Below, piece after piece: positions 10,985 to 21,904 of a DNA stretch of 64,000 nt (positions within the stretch are counted from its first letter, which is position 1; every line of letters begins with the position of its first letter). The notes under the pieces are model-generated. The model made no database searches. It worked only from the letters and a program-made list of their open reading frames with translations, and was not told the origin of the DNA. The stretch comes from Orychophragmus violaceus. Lineage: Eukaryota > Streptophyta > Magnoliopsida > Brassicales > Brassicaceae. Both the position numbers and the translations under genes were made by a program. The DNA lies in NCBI GenBank assembly GCA_030180135.1, contig CM058230.1, forward strand, positions 15,439,082-15,503,081, in the 5' to 3' direction.

Positions 10985-11277
10985 ATTTACTTACTCCTTA
11001 AGAAAAATCCCTCAAATAATTTATTGATTGCGTAAATTGATTTTTTTTTCCAGAAAAAAATCAAACATAAATAGGATTAACCAAGATTTCAAATAATATT
11101 CTTTTTCGAAACAAACGTAGTTAAGGAATTAAAACCTAACTTTTATCCGGGAATAAAAACTTCTTTGATAATACCTAACAAATGCCATCCAAAGTTGGCC
11201 AGTGGGTAAGTAAGGTAATTTAATGTAGGGATAATAATGTCATTGTAGATGTGATCGAGGGGGTGAAGAAAAATAAA
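10985..11277. repeat. Distal copy of a tandem duplication upstream of the SRO gene
   Basis: Begins ATTTACTTACTCCTTAAG and ends GGGGGTGAAGAAAAATAAAA. The same series of words (TTGCGTAAATTGATTTT, CCTAACTTTTATCCGGGAA, GTCATTGTAGATGTGATCG) recurs in order at 11434-11996. This copy lacks the MITE and shows the empty site (GATAATACCTAAC). Confidence 0.8.
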
Positions 11278-11433
11278 AATCTCATATTTCTCTTTTTAAA
11301 CTATAAGAAATTCTAAATTTTTGGTCTTTTTATCTCCCACAGTATCAGATAGATATTTTAATTTATAGAATAACTTTTTATATTGATTTCTTTTCGATAT
11401 TATTAACAAATTTTGTTTTTCATGTCAAAAATT

Positions 11434-11996
11434 ATTTACTTACTCCTTAAGGGAAAATCCTTCAAATAATTTATTGCTTGCGTAAATTGATTTTACAGAA
11501 AGACTCAAAAATAAATATGATTAAGCAAGATTTCAAATATTTTTCTTTTGTGAAACAAATTTAGTTAAGGAATAACCTAACTTTTATCCGGGAAAAAACT
11601 TTTTAGATAATACTCACTCCGTTTCACAAAGATGCATGTTTTAGAGAAAAAATTTGTTTCACAAAGATATATTTTTTAGCTTTTATATGCACACTTTATT
11701 AATTAATGATGATATTTTGAAAATTTTAAGAAGATTAATTAAATTTATTAAATTACTATTGGTTTAGAGATATTGGAAACTGTAGAGTAACAAAAATTAA
11801 TGCATTTATGATTAAGTATTAATTGTTTTCTTAATATATGTGAAAACTCTAAAAATTGTATCTTTGTGAAACGGAGGCAGTAACTAATGATGACATCCAA
11901 CATTCATATTGGCCAGTGGTGGGTAAGTAACGTAATTTAATACGGGGATAATAATGTCATTGTAGATGTGATCGAGGGGGTGAAGAAAAATAAAAA
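11434..11996. repeat. Proximal copy of the upstream duplication, split by a MITE
   Basis: Same content as 10985-11277 but with a 268-bp MITE inserted at the TA of GATAATA. It ends about 185 bp before the SRO start codon, so it may hold promoter elements. Confidence 0.8.
11613..11880. mobile_element. Stowaway-like MITE (Tc1/mariner type)
   Basis: Terminal inverted repeats: left CTCACTCCGTTTCACAAAGA, right end GTGAAACGGAGGCAG, matching the plant Stowaway consensus CTCC(C/G)TCCGTTTC. TA target duplications at 11611-11612 and 11881-11882. The paralogous distal copy of the surrounding repeat has a single TA at the homologous position, confirming the boundaries. Too short and AT-rich to encode a transposase. 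Confidence 0.88.
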
Positions 11997-12066
11997 TGTC
12001 TTGTCGTGAACGGCACCGCTTAAAACCGTTTATACGGTGTGAGAGAGACTTGAGAAACTTTAACCC

Positions 12067-12180
12067 CTTAAAAACCACTCTGCTTTCTTCTACATTCTCC
12101 GTTTTCCCCTTTCCCAAGAAAACTTCTCTCTCTCTTTTCTCGAACTTTCTCTCTGTTTCTTTCCATTTGTTTCCTTGGTG
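12067..12180 (+). promoter_or_regulatory. Pyrimidine-rich 5' leader of the SRO gene
   Basis: CT-rich tract (CTCTGCTTTCTTC..., then CTCTCTCTCTTTTCTCG) directly before the ATG, typical of plant 5' untranslated regions. The transcription start and TATA box are not certain. Confidence 0.5.
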
Positions 12181-13366
12181 ATGGCGGCGCAAGTCGAGAT
12201 TGAGAACCAAACGTCCGTCTCCGAACTTGATAATGGCGAAATTTTCGATCCCATCTCCGACGATGCCGATTCCTCCTCTTCCTCCACCGACTCAATGATT
12301 CTTCTAGGCGAAGGAAACCACGAGCACGACGTTATCAGGATGTGTTTGCTCTCCGGCTTGGGTACCACTATCGCTAACGACACGACGGTCGTGAGTGTGC
12401 GTAAGAAATCTTCGGAAGGGATCACGACGAGAGCCAGGTATATGTCGTTTCGAGTTTTCACGGAAGCCATGACAAGGAAGAACGGCGGAGATCCCAATGT
12501 GAAATTCGGTTGGTACGCTGGTTCTAGAGAAGAGATCCAAAGTATTATCTCGTACGGATTTAGCAGTCGCGAGGTTGGGAAGTTCGAGAACGATGATGGC
12601 TCTCATGGAATCGGAATCCATCTCGTACCTTCTAAGTGCTCCCTCTTTGCGTAAGTCCAATTTCAATTTCGATTTTACAATCATTGAATACAAATTGTGA
12701 TGTAACAATGAAATGTTTTTGCAGAGCTGCAGCTACAGAGCCAGACGAAGAAGGTTTAAGGCATCTTCTCCTATGCCGTGTAATCCTTGGGAAGCCTGAG
12801 CAAATCGTCTCCGGCTCTAAACAGTCGTGCCCGAGCTCGATTGAATTTGATTCTGGTGTGGATGATATCCAAAACCCTAGAAAGTATGTCATATGGAGCT
12901 CTAACATGAATTCCTACATCTTACCCAGTTACATCGTCAGTTTCAGGTCTCCTCATCTCAGAGGTAGATTAGATATAAATCAAATGTCTGTGTATTTCGG
13001 TTTCTATATTGTCTTAGTAATAATCTTAAGGATGGTTTGTATGTTTCAGTTATATGTAGAGGTGGTTTCCGGGCAAGACCGAGGTCGCCGTCGGTTAGTT
13101 TTGCTGCCCTGATGTCAATGCTGTCCAAGTCGGTGGATCCATCAAGAATGAACTTGATCATGACAACTTACGATGATTTTCGGGTATGTTCAATTTAATT
13201 AATCCATGTTTCTATTGTTTTGTTGAATTCATTGGTTTGAATCCAATTGCAGAAACGGAAGATCCAGAGAGATCAATTGGTTCGGAAGATGAGACAAGTG
13301 GCTGGAGACAACCTTTTGGCTCAGATAATCAAGAACCACAGAGACAAAAACAAGGTCAGGGTTTAA
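12181..13366 (+). CDS. SRO2: SRO-family protein (SIMILAR TO RCD-ONE), PARP-like and RST domains
   Basis: Four exons predicted from canonical sites: 12181-12650, 12725-12963, 13050-13183, 13253-13366; phases agree and give 318 residues. The N-terminus (MAAQVEIENQ) is acidic and serine-rich. Residues about 60-240 form the PARP catalytic-like fold (RYMSFRVFTEAM, WYAGSREEIQSIISYGFSS, GIHLVPSKCSLFA, LLLCRVILGKPEQ), and about 247-312 the RST domain (SFAALMSMLSKSVDPSRMN...RKMRQVAGDNLL). SRO proteins are plant nuclear or cytosolic regulators of stress responses; RST binds transcription factors, and most members lack the PARP catalytic triad, so ADP-ribosylation activity should not be assumed. It lacks the WWE domain, placing it with the short SROs (SRO2-SRO5). 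The symbol rests on resemblance to A. thaliana SRO2/SRO3 and on the DUF220 neighbour. Upstream is a pyrimidine-rich leader. No disabling mutation is seen. Confidence 0.9.
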
Positions 13367-13904
13367 AACAAGTCTTGCTTAGCTTTAAAGCTTTTGACTG
13401 ATAATCAAAGAATGAATTGTGCTTTTCATCGGCTTTCTCATCTAATCAAATTTAATGCGAAGTGAAAACTTAAAAAAGTCATGTTCTTATTCTTTCTTAT
13501 CGAGCAAGGATCTTTTCATGTCAAACACCACATCAGCTTATATACCTTTTGACGTGGGTTGTTATAATTCACGCAAAGTTCGTGGCCATTCATTTACTTT
13601 CTAGAATATGATTATTATATTGTATTGACCCTCTTTTTTCTTTCTTCTCTCTTCTATTCCTTGCAGCACATGTAATGCGTAATATGATGGGATAGAAGAA
13701 CACACGTTTTACACATGCAGCTCAATCAATTGTGGAAACTACTTGAGAGTTTTAAAGCTTTTTTTCTTTTATGTTAGCTGTACAAATACAAACATATGAT
13801 CTATTATGATATGAACTTTGAGAAATTTGTAAAGATCATTCTTTTACATAGCATTGAAGTTCTTCAAGAACAATCAAGAAAGTCTAAAACCAAAATCTAT
13901 ATAA
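13367..13904. other. Convergent 3' untranslated and intergenic region of SRO and DUF220
   Basis: The two genes face each other; 538 bp separate the stop codons. I see no further gene, only AT-rich DNA likely to hold both polyadenylation sites. Confidence 0.65.
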
Positions 13905-14799
13905 TTACATCTTCCTCCGATTGGTAAATCTCCTCCCATTATCCCTCCTCCTCGATCTCCATTTCTCCTTAATGTCCTCAACTTTGCTCTTGTCCAATTC
14001 CATGCCATTTCTTCTTTGATCATCATCATTATAGCCTCCTCCTCGGATTCTAGCAGCTTCAGCGAAAAGATCTTCAATCATACTCTCTGTGTTTTTAGTG
14101 GTGATCCCTTGAATGTACCAAGAAATAGGAGGTGGTGTAAGAATAACAGAAGGTTGTAACATCTGATCCATTGTCACCTTCGACCCGATCCTTCCTCGTC
14201 CGTTGCTACAGCTATCATAATCTTCTTGTGTTTCTGGTTTCAAGCGCTCACACAAATGTTCGTCTATAAACAGTGGCTCCACTCTCCAACAACCCTCAAA
14301 CACTTTCATGAACACTGCTTTCTCTTGCTTATAATTCGACTTCCCTCAATAAAGAAGAGATAAATTCCAATTTGAGTTTGGTGAAAACTAAAAGAATCTT
14401 GGGAAGGATATAGAGGAAAATATATCTTACAGTGAGATGTTTTCGGTTTTCTTGGACAATTAGATGTATAGGAAAAGTTCCAGTCCACCAAAGGAACTTC
14501 CAGGCTGCCGCTTGCTTCACCTCCACGGTCTTCATTGGTCCTTCCTCCATCAAAACTTTTCTTGATATGCATTCCTGTTTTAGGAATTGTATTACTCTTA
14601 CACCATTGAATCATAGATGATAAGACCGGACTATGCAAAGTACCTTGATGTTTTTGAAGTATCGTTTGTTGTCTGGATGAGTGAAAATGTTGTAGACTGA
14701 TTTAGGAGGCAATCCTACGTTGAACTCTGCGTTCAAATGGTAAGACAAACCATTTTGTGTTTTCACCTGGAAAAGCATCAAAATTTGAGGAAATTTTGA

Positions 14800-14838
<39 letters not shown>

Positions 14839-15275
14839 ATTTTGAAAGATCTGTAATATATCAAATCTAAGTTTCTAGATTTCTCATCTTACCTGCACTT
14901 TAGGAGGTTGATCTATCCATGAAGGGTTATCTCTCCAAGCTTGTAATTGCTTCTCTAACTTCTCCTCCTCTTTGTACTCATCATGAGTAGTCTCTATCTC
15001 TGACACTGTGTTACTCAAGCTTTGCTCTTTGACACTCCTTAATCTCTTGAACTCAACCTACAACAACAACAATAAAAAATGTAATTTCGAACATTTTGAT
15101 TGACCTTAATTGGGGGGGGGGGGTTGAGATGGAAACTAAGTTTGACCTTAAGGGGATCTTGAATTGTCTGATTAATCCATGCAACAATTCCAGAAAACAC
15201 ATCATTATTTTGAAACAGTTTGACAAACCCAATACCACTCTTCTCCTCTGATCTTGAAATTTCAGATCCATCCAT
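13905..15275 (-). CDS. DUF220 (OBP32pep-like) protein
   Basis: Five exons on the minus strand: 15275-15147, 15057-14893, 14766-14644, 14574-14431, 14339-13905; all junctions are GT-AG in phase 0, giving 331 residues. Residues about 45-80 are rich in Lys and Glu; 99-205 form the DUF220 core (GLSYHLNAEFNVGLPPKSVY, YFKNIK, AAAWKFLWWTGTFPIHLIV, NYKQEKAVFMKVFEGCWRVE). The C-terminus (near residue 290 on) is basic and Arg-rich. Function unknown; the family is expanded in Brassicaceae and its length matches known members. No stop or frameshift. A poly-T run of about 28 (near 14807-14834) sits in intron 2 and a G run (near 15113) in intron 1. An alternative in-frame upstream exon (ATG at 15491, donor at 15461, acceptor AG at 15283-15282) is possible. 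Gypsy-A inserted 285 bp upstream of the ATG. Confidence 0.88.
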
Positions 15276-15560
15276 TTGCTTCTGTAAAATAAGATATCAC
15301 TAAAACAAAGCAAGCAAGATGAAAAGATGACTGATTAGAGGAAATAGAAAGTAAACTTGAGGGAAACTAGTAGATAAGGTTTGATTAATTAAGATGTAAA
15401 AAAAAGTGGTTAATGAAAATATTATGAATCAGTTGGTAAATGTTGAGTGTACCATACGCACGGGGTACTGCAAATCTGGAGAAAGTTCCATTTTGGTGAG
15501 CTCCTCTTTGGACGTTAGAGCATGTGCGGAAAATCGGCCGGACATTGCTTTCCACTCGTG
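15276..15560 (-). promoter_or_regulatory. Upstream region of DUF220 cut by Gypsy-A
   Basis: 285 bp of host DNA between the DUF220 ATG and the Gypsy-A insertion; the original continuation is at 36677 onward. A splice acceptor (TTTTACAG) lies 8 bp before the ATG, so the true leader or a first exon must lie further upstream. A candidate ten-codon exon is at 15491-15462. Confidence 0.55.
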
Positions 15561-15877
15561 TGATATGCCTTGGAGAGCATATTACAGGAAGAAGACCAGA
15601 GCTAAGACATCGACTGAAGGAGTATTAGAAGAGAAGAGAGATGAGCTGGCAAAAGAAGATGAGCTGGCTTAGTTGAGCGCGAGAAGTTGTTAGAGTCAAC
15701 TGTTTAGCTTTATAAAGAATAGAATATACTTTTTAGAAGGTTGGACAATTTCTGTTACAATTTTTGTAAAGGATCCGAAGAACACTTTCTTCTGGATATT
15801 GGCTCAAGATCAGGATTTCTGACTTGAGATTGTTCTTCTTCGATAGATCAATAAAATTCTATTACATTGTTCTATCA
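15561..15877 (+). repeat. Gypsy-A 5' LTR
   Basis: 317 bp, TGATATGCCTTGGAG...CATTGTTCTATCA. It carries promoter and polyadenylation signals (AATAAAATTC near the right end). The leader after it is only 22 bp; ATTGGTGCGGTGAGC at 15878 is the presumed primer site, whose tRNA I cannot name. Confidence 0.93.
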
Positions 15878-15899
15878 ATTGGTGCGGTGAGCAGCTAAC

Positions 15900-17008
15900 A
15901 TGGCGACGTTGAGTGCGGAAGAAGCGGCGAAGCAAATCAGAGAGATGGAAGAAAACCTGGACGGAGTGAATCGTCAGGTTGAGGCGGTGAACAAAGAAGT
16001 GAAATATATGGCGACGGGGTACAAGATGCTATCGGAGGCGTCGACGAAGTCCGAACAATGTCTTGACTCGGTTGAGTCGACTCTACAGTCGTTAGTCAAA
16101 TCAATTGAATTTTTGACTTCGGCGATTAAATCCCAGGGGTCGAAACAGATGGAGAAACCGAATTCCTCGAATCCTCAGGGTCAGGTACACTCGATTCACA
16201 CGGAATTAAACTGGGAGGATGATACGCTAGGTTATCGGACTGTGGGCTCGATTCTGAGTAATCACAAAAATCTTTTAAAGAAAATTGAAATGCCGGTGTT
16301 CGATGGTTCCAATCCATACTCTTGGATTGCTCGTGTTGAAAGATTTTTCAGAATTGGTCATCTCAGTGTGGAAGCTAGAATGGAGTTGGTATCGCTCAGT
16401 TTGGAAGAAGATGCTCTGAGTTGGTACAACTACGAGATTGAGCATCGTCCGTTTAAAGACTGGGCTGAATTTAAGAGGAGAATGTTGTCACGGTTTGCAG
16501 AATCCTTTGAGAGTACACCGGGAAAAAGGTTATTTGGGATTCAACAAACTGGTTCAATAGCTGAATACGTTCGCGAGTTTCAGGAATTAGCAACACAAGT
16601 GTCTGTGGATGAAGAGAATTTGGAGGATATATTCTTTAATGGATTGAAACGAGAAATGAAGGAGGTTATCAAAATGAAAGAACCTAGAGGCTTGCCAAAT
16701 CAGATCGCAGCAGTCATTAAGATGGAGGATAGTGATTTCTGTCGCATGGTTGTTGGTTCGAAAGCTAATGAAAACAAGGGTACCAAACAGTTTAATGGCA
16801 ACCAGTCCAAGACAGTTCCGTACAACTCTAATAACAGTTGGAGAAGCAGAACAACAACTGTGGATACTGGTCAATCATCACAAGGGAAAACAGTTGAAAA
16901 ACCCATGAATCAAAGAACAAACAACACTCCAGCTGGTCCCAAAAAGCTAACGGATGCTGAATATGACTGGAAGAGGAAGAACATCATATGTTTTAAATGC
17001 GATGACAA
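15900..17008 (+). pseudogene. Gypsy-A gag, 5' part (split by Copia-2)
   Basis: Open for about 370 residues from MATLSAEEAAKQIREME. An N-terminal coiled coil (about 1-75) is followed by the retrotransposon gag domain (MPVFDGSNPYSWIARVERFF, LVSLSLEEDALSWYNYE, WAEFKRRMLSRFAES, REFQELATQV) and a low-complexity tail. The zinc knuckle begins CFKCDD and is cut by Copia-2; the rest (KWSKTHVCKNKEL) resumes at 24285. The reading frame is intact up to the cut, so gag was probably still open when Copia-2 inserted. Confidence 0.92.
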
Positions 17009-17646
17009 TGAAGGATTGTTTAGCATATCCTGATTCAATTTCTCGTTGATTGATCCTACTAAACATGCTTGGATCTAGGTTCTCTTGCAGAATCATAAAG
17101 GATCTCACCTAATACCTTGTTTATGCAGCGGAAGAAGAGGTATTGTCAGAGATCAGCAGAACCACCAAGAGATAGCTCCTCCAAAGGTTCACACACGCAC
17201 GCACAGGAAATTGGCTGCTAGACCGAAGAGGAGGGAGGCCGCAGAGAGAGAGAGAGAGTTGGCGCAGAAGAGGCTAGGGGAAAAAGAGCTAGGGCAAGTT
17301 TTTAATTAAAAACCCTTGTCCAGTCTTGTTGGGCCTTTTGGGCCCAATTCCCAGTCTGATTAAATCCCTTAGATTTAATCAGGCCCTTTAATCTCTCTCT
17401 TAGTACAGTAAATGCCTAGCACTTTTACCGTACTTTTGCTAAACCGTTCCTACACTTTTTCCTGTTAGCTTAGGCGTGTGACCCATATGGGATCATATAA
17501 TAAAGGCAATAAATCCAAGATTTATAGATCATGAGCGGACTCTAGCAAGCCATCATGACCCCCAGTATTATATGACTTATGTCTGATCATTGACATACTC
17601 TTACTTTCTAGAGACAGTACAGAGATTACTGTACATAATTCCAACA
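17009..17646 (-). repeat. Copia-2 3' LTR
   Basis: 638 bp, TGAAGGATTGTT...ATTCCAACA on the plus strand; pairs with 23649-24284. The open frame at 17085-17309 (rich in REAAERERE) is a translation of the GA-rich LTR interior, not a gene. Confidence 0.93.
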
Positions 17647-18530
17647 ATCTCCCACTTGAACTGGAATCTCTGTATTCATAATCCTTTTGTCTCAATATCT
17701 CGATTAGTCATAAGGCAAGATGAGTGTCATCCTTATAAAGTCTAATCATGTTCATCGGACTCTGATTTGATACTGACAATCCAAACGACTCGGGACAGTC
17801 CGTTTGAGCATGGCCATGCATTTTCCAGTATTCAAATCTCCGATTGGCCTAGAGATATTCACTCCATTTATATTGGAGGGACAAATCCCGTCTTGTTCCA
17901 TCACTGTAAACTACTCATTTCATAATACACCCAAACAAGGTCCTTATAACTATCGCTTAACGACAGCATTAGACAATGATCAAAGCGCATTAGTTCATGT
18001 GCAGTCACATGCATGCGAACTCAGGTCTAAGGACTATACTCTATAGTCGTAGTAAGAATCTCTTATGACACAGATATAAATATCCTGAAGAGTTCTTATA
18101 ATCGGGTCATGTCCGGTCGTATGTACCCAACATACACCTATGTACTGACTTTGATGCCGCGCATCTATGACACACTGAGACTTTGTCATAAGTCACATAC
18201 CAATCTAGTCTCACACGGTTGTTGGTGTTCCAATTTCAACAACCTTCGACTAGGGACAGGATGATATAAGCCATCTATCAAATATAGGGTCTCATGATCA
18301 AGCTAAATGACTTTGATGACTCAAGATCAAGTCACTTACTTCGATGACCTATAAAATGGTTCATATCATTTTGGAACGATTATTTCATCACAGTTAAAAT
18401 AATCCTGAAATAATAATTTTATTATTAAACATCTCAAAATGTTTTACAAGAACATATCAATAACTAAATAAAGCCTTTTACAAACTCCCACTGAAATTAA
18501 GACTACATCTTAATTTCACTTATCCTACAG
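17647..18530 (-). other. Copia-2 3' untranslated region
   Basis: Non-coding, with the family's conserved TATAGGGTCTCATGATCAAG and CAAGTCACTTACTTCGATGA blocks also seen in the other Copia 3' regions. The polypurine tract (minus strand AAGTGGGAGAT) touches the LTR. No gene. Confidence 0.75.
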
Positions 18531-21013
18531 CTACAGTCCGCGACTCGTGCTTAGGCCTAAGGAGTGGCTTCGTTAATAGATTAGCAACGTTCTCATTCGT
18601 TGAAACTTGCTGATCTACTTAACACCTCTGTCATTTATCTCACGGAATAGGTTATACCTACCCTCAAGATGTTTGGACCTCTGATGTGCAGCTAGTCTCA
18701 TCTATGCTGGGAATCACATCGAGTTCAGTGATGAACTCTTCTTTCCAAACAACCTCTTTCGCCGCTTCCCAAGCTGCGAAATATTCAGCTTAAGTCATGG
18801 AGTCAGCAACAGTGCCTTGCACCGCCATACAGACACAAGATATAACCGGACTGTGACCGGAAATCATCTTTGTCTGTTGGAAACTTGCCTTTCAGACTCT
18901 ACCGACTTGTAGCACCTCACTTTCTCCGTAAATCAAGAACTTATCCTAAGTATTTTCCAAATACTTGAGGATATTCATTACGTCTATCCAGTGATTATTT
19001 GCTGGATTTGACTGGTCTTTACTTGTCTTGCTTAACATTAAAGCAACATCAAAACAAGTACGTGTCATGGCATACATGATAGATCCAATTGCCGACGCAT
19101 ATGGAATCTCATCCATGCATTCAAGCTCAGCAGATATCGAAGGATACTGTTTCTTGCTTAACGTAATGCCATGTGGCATTGGCATAAAACCCTTCTTGGA
19201 ATGCTGAAAACGTGTAGGACTTTGTCAATATAAGAATTCTGACTTTGTCCTACCAGCTATTTTGAATCTCTATCTTTAGATCCAAAATCCAAGAACCTAT
19301 GTGGCTTTACCCATGTCAATCATAAAACCAACTCCCAAGCCAGTCCTTTACCGACTGCAGCATTGGGACGTTATTTCCGAGAATCAGTATGTCATCGACA
19401 TACAATATGAGAAATGCAACATCGCTCCCACTTATCTATTAGTAAACGCACAGTTCCATTTCGTTCCTGTTCAAGTCAAAACCTTGACTACTTCAACAGA
19501 ACGAAGATTCCAACTCCGATATGTTTGCTTCCATCCATGAATGGATCGATGAAGCTAACTTACACAAAATGTAATTTTTCGGAGTCCGGGCTCACTTTCG
19601 CTTCTTTGAGTTTCACAGATTCGTCGCTTTCAATGATCTTCAGATCATGCGAACTTTCAATGATCATCAGGTTCAACTAATGACGAGAATTCACTCTCGG
19701 ATTAGTGACTGATTCTTTCATATATGCGAACTTCAGGCTCCACAGGTGTAGATTCTACAGAAATCTGTAAATCCATCCGCTGCTCTCCCTCAACAGGTTG
19801 AGCAGCCACCTGTATTTGTCGAATTTCTTCGAGTCATACTTTTACTCCCACTGTTCTTCTTGGAAAGTAACTTCCCTTCTTGAAAACAGAATGGACGTAA
19901 AAGATAACAAGCCTTGGTTTCCCTAGGACAACCAGCGAAGTAGCTCAACTACAAATACTCAGTAAAGACGAATTTGGATCGATTCCAATCCACATTTACG
20001 TGGTGTCTTTCAACTGATATTGGTGGAACTATTTCAGCGTAAACTTAGATATTTCTAGAGCGTTATTCTTCAAGAATATCATGGAAGATTCGTGTGACTC
20101 ATCTTTAATCATTTCTAATAAGATCTGATTCTTTCTCACAGAAACACCTCCAGGTTTTTAGGAGAAATGAGCTGTGAAACGACTTCACACTCATTTAGAT
20201 GATCACACCATCAATGACTTAAGTATTCTCACTCGTGATCTAATCCAGAGTCTCAATACTTCAGTCACTCAGATTCTATACCTCATTCTGGAACTCTTTG
20301 ATCATTTCAAAGAATTCTGACTCGTGTCTCATCAAATGAACACAGTCATACTCACTGAAGTAATCAGTAAAGATAATGAAGTATAGGAAATTTTCTCTGG
20401 CATTACTGCTCATCGGGCCTCATACATGAGTATGTTCAAGGTCCAATAAGCCTTTGGGCTTTTCTCTAGCTCGGCTAAGATGGGCCCTTTGTCTTTTGGT
20501 CCAGTAAGCAGAATTCAAGTCTCATAAGATATCCGATCAAATGAGCCCAAAAGTCCATAACTATGGGGTTTCTGAATCCGACTTACTCTATGTGACCAAG
20601 ACTTTTATGCCAAGAAAAATCAGGTTTAATTCATCAGATTTAAACCAATTCGGTATTTATGTTACATTTAGGCACTCTTTGGTTTAAGATATAAAAACCC
20701 ATTCCTTGAATAGGGTGCTACAATTAATATTTCATTAAGATCAAAAGAACAAAACTTGTCTTTTATCAAAATGAAAAACATTCAAATTCTTACAAGAAAA
20801 TGAAAAACAACTCTGCTTAAAGCAGGTACATTGTAGCAATTACTTAATAAAACCAAGCCTCGAAGGCATCTACAAGTGAAAATCCTACGGCTGAGGCAGC
20901 GTCCATAGCTCCTTCCAGACATGTAGATCCACTTGTCCTTCCTTCAACATTCTACTGTTGCTTAGGCTCTGCATATTATCACAAATATCAGTGCCACAAC
21001 CAGTATCCAATAC
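18531..21013 (-). pseudogene. Copia-2 pol, decayed
   Basis: Scattered minus-strand blocks: the protease active site (LDTGC region near 21005), integrase fragments (20700-20350), the linker (near 19800), reverse transcriptase end (LHRS-type block near 19550; the YVDD area near 19390), and RNase H pieces at 19185-18946 (IPYASAIGSIMYAMTRT...ILKYLENT) and 18800-18600. The N-terminal half of the reverse transcriptase is deleted near 19560-19590, at the same TCCGAAAA block as in Copia-1. There are many stops and frameshifts. Integrase lacks the palindrome module found in Copia-1 and Copia-4. Confidence 0.82.
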
Positions 21014-21904
21014 CTATAAGGTAGAACTTGAAGTAATAACATGAATACCTGAGGAAGTCGTCTCATACATCAACTTCAACTCCTCATCATCTTCCATGAA
21101 TTTAATGCAATCTCTCTTCCAATGCCCTGTCTCTTTACAGTAGCAGCACTTACCAACGTAAGAGGTATCTGACTTGGGCTCAGAAGACACACGCTTGCCA
21201 TGATTCAAAATCTGGACAACTTTGTCTTCACCCTTGTCAGTACAAGGTTTAATAAACCTACCCTTCTCTATTATGAGATTATACTGGGTACTCTTCACGT
21301 TTGGCTCAACTGTCTTGAGCATATCATGCAGTTCAGTCAGCGTCTTCGTTAAGCCTTTCTTGATATAGTTCCTTCTGAACTTATCATAGCTTGACGGCAG
21401 TGACTGCAGAATGATCTCAGTTGCCAATTCTTGGCTAACTGGATAATCCAGTTTCCTCAGGTTATCAATGTAACCCATCATTTTACTGACATGAGGACTC
21501 ACTGGATGATCATCTGGTAGCTTGCAGCTAGTGAGAGACTTAACCAACTGGTATCTCTCCACTCTTATCTGCTCCTGAAATTTCAATTTCAGGCTGCTGA
21601 TCATCTCTATTGGCGACTCCATGTTCTCATATTGCTTCCGCAAGTCTGAGTCCATGGTAGCCAATATCAGACCACGCACATCTACCGCATCATTATAATG
21701 CTTATTCCAAGCATCATATACTGCATGGGAGGCATTGGACCCGATCCTCACGGGGAGAGCTCTCTCAAGAACATAGTCCTTTCTCTCTTGCCTGAGGACT
21801 AGCCTCAGGTTCCGCGACCAAGTCAAGAAATTTGATCCGTTCAGCTTGTCCATCTCAAGGACAGACCGGATCGAGAAAGTGTTTTGTTTGTTTGTGCTAG
21901 TCAT
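21014..21904 (-). CDS. Copia-2 gag with zinc knuckle (intact frame)
   Basis: 296 residues from MTSTNKQNTFSIRSVLEMDK. The UBN2/gag-polypeptide domain spans about 10-190 (NGSNFLTWSRNLRLVLRQER, YENMESPIEMISSLKLKFQE, LATEIILQSLPSSYDKFRRN). The CCHC knuckle CYCKETGHWKRDC lies near residue 260. It would form the particle shell and bind genomic RNA. The frame closes at a stop before the protease active site, so either the protease was read in another frame or the stop is a mutation. This is the only undamaged Copia protein here; intact gag with broken pol fits a non-autonomous element. Confidence 0.88.
   Translation of the reverse strand: MTSTNKQNTFSIRSVLEMDKLNGSNFLTWSRNLRLVLRQERKDYVLERALPVRIGSNASHAVYDAWNKHYNDAVDVRGLILATMDSDLRKQYENMESPIEMISSLKLKFQEQIRVERYQLVKSLTSCKLPDDHPVSPHVSKMMGYIDNLRKLDYPVSQELATEIILQSLPSSYDKFRRNYIKKGLTKTLTELHDMLKTVEPNVKSTQYNLIIEKGRFIKPCTDKGEDKVVQILNHGKRVSSEPKSDTSYVGKCCYCKETGHWKRDCIKFMEDDEELKLMYETTSSGIHVITSSSTL

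Noticed and set aside
12068..12708. Minus-strand open frames opposite to SRO exon 1
   Set aside because: Codon shadows of the well-supported SRO gene.
14805..14836. Poly-T run of about 28 in the DUF220 gene, possible retrogene tail
   Set aside because: It lies in an intron of a normally spliced gene and has no target duplication or adjacent retrocopy; a simple mononucleotide repeat is enough.
17085..17309. Basic, glutamate-rich open frame, repeated at 23725-23943
   Set aside because: It lies inside the Copia-2 LTRs and comes from a GA-rich run whose length differs between the two LTRs, shifting the frame.
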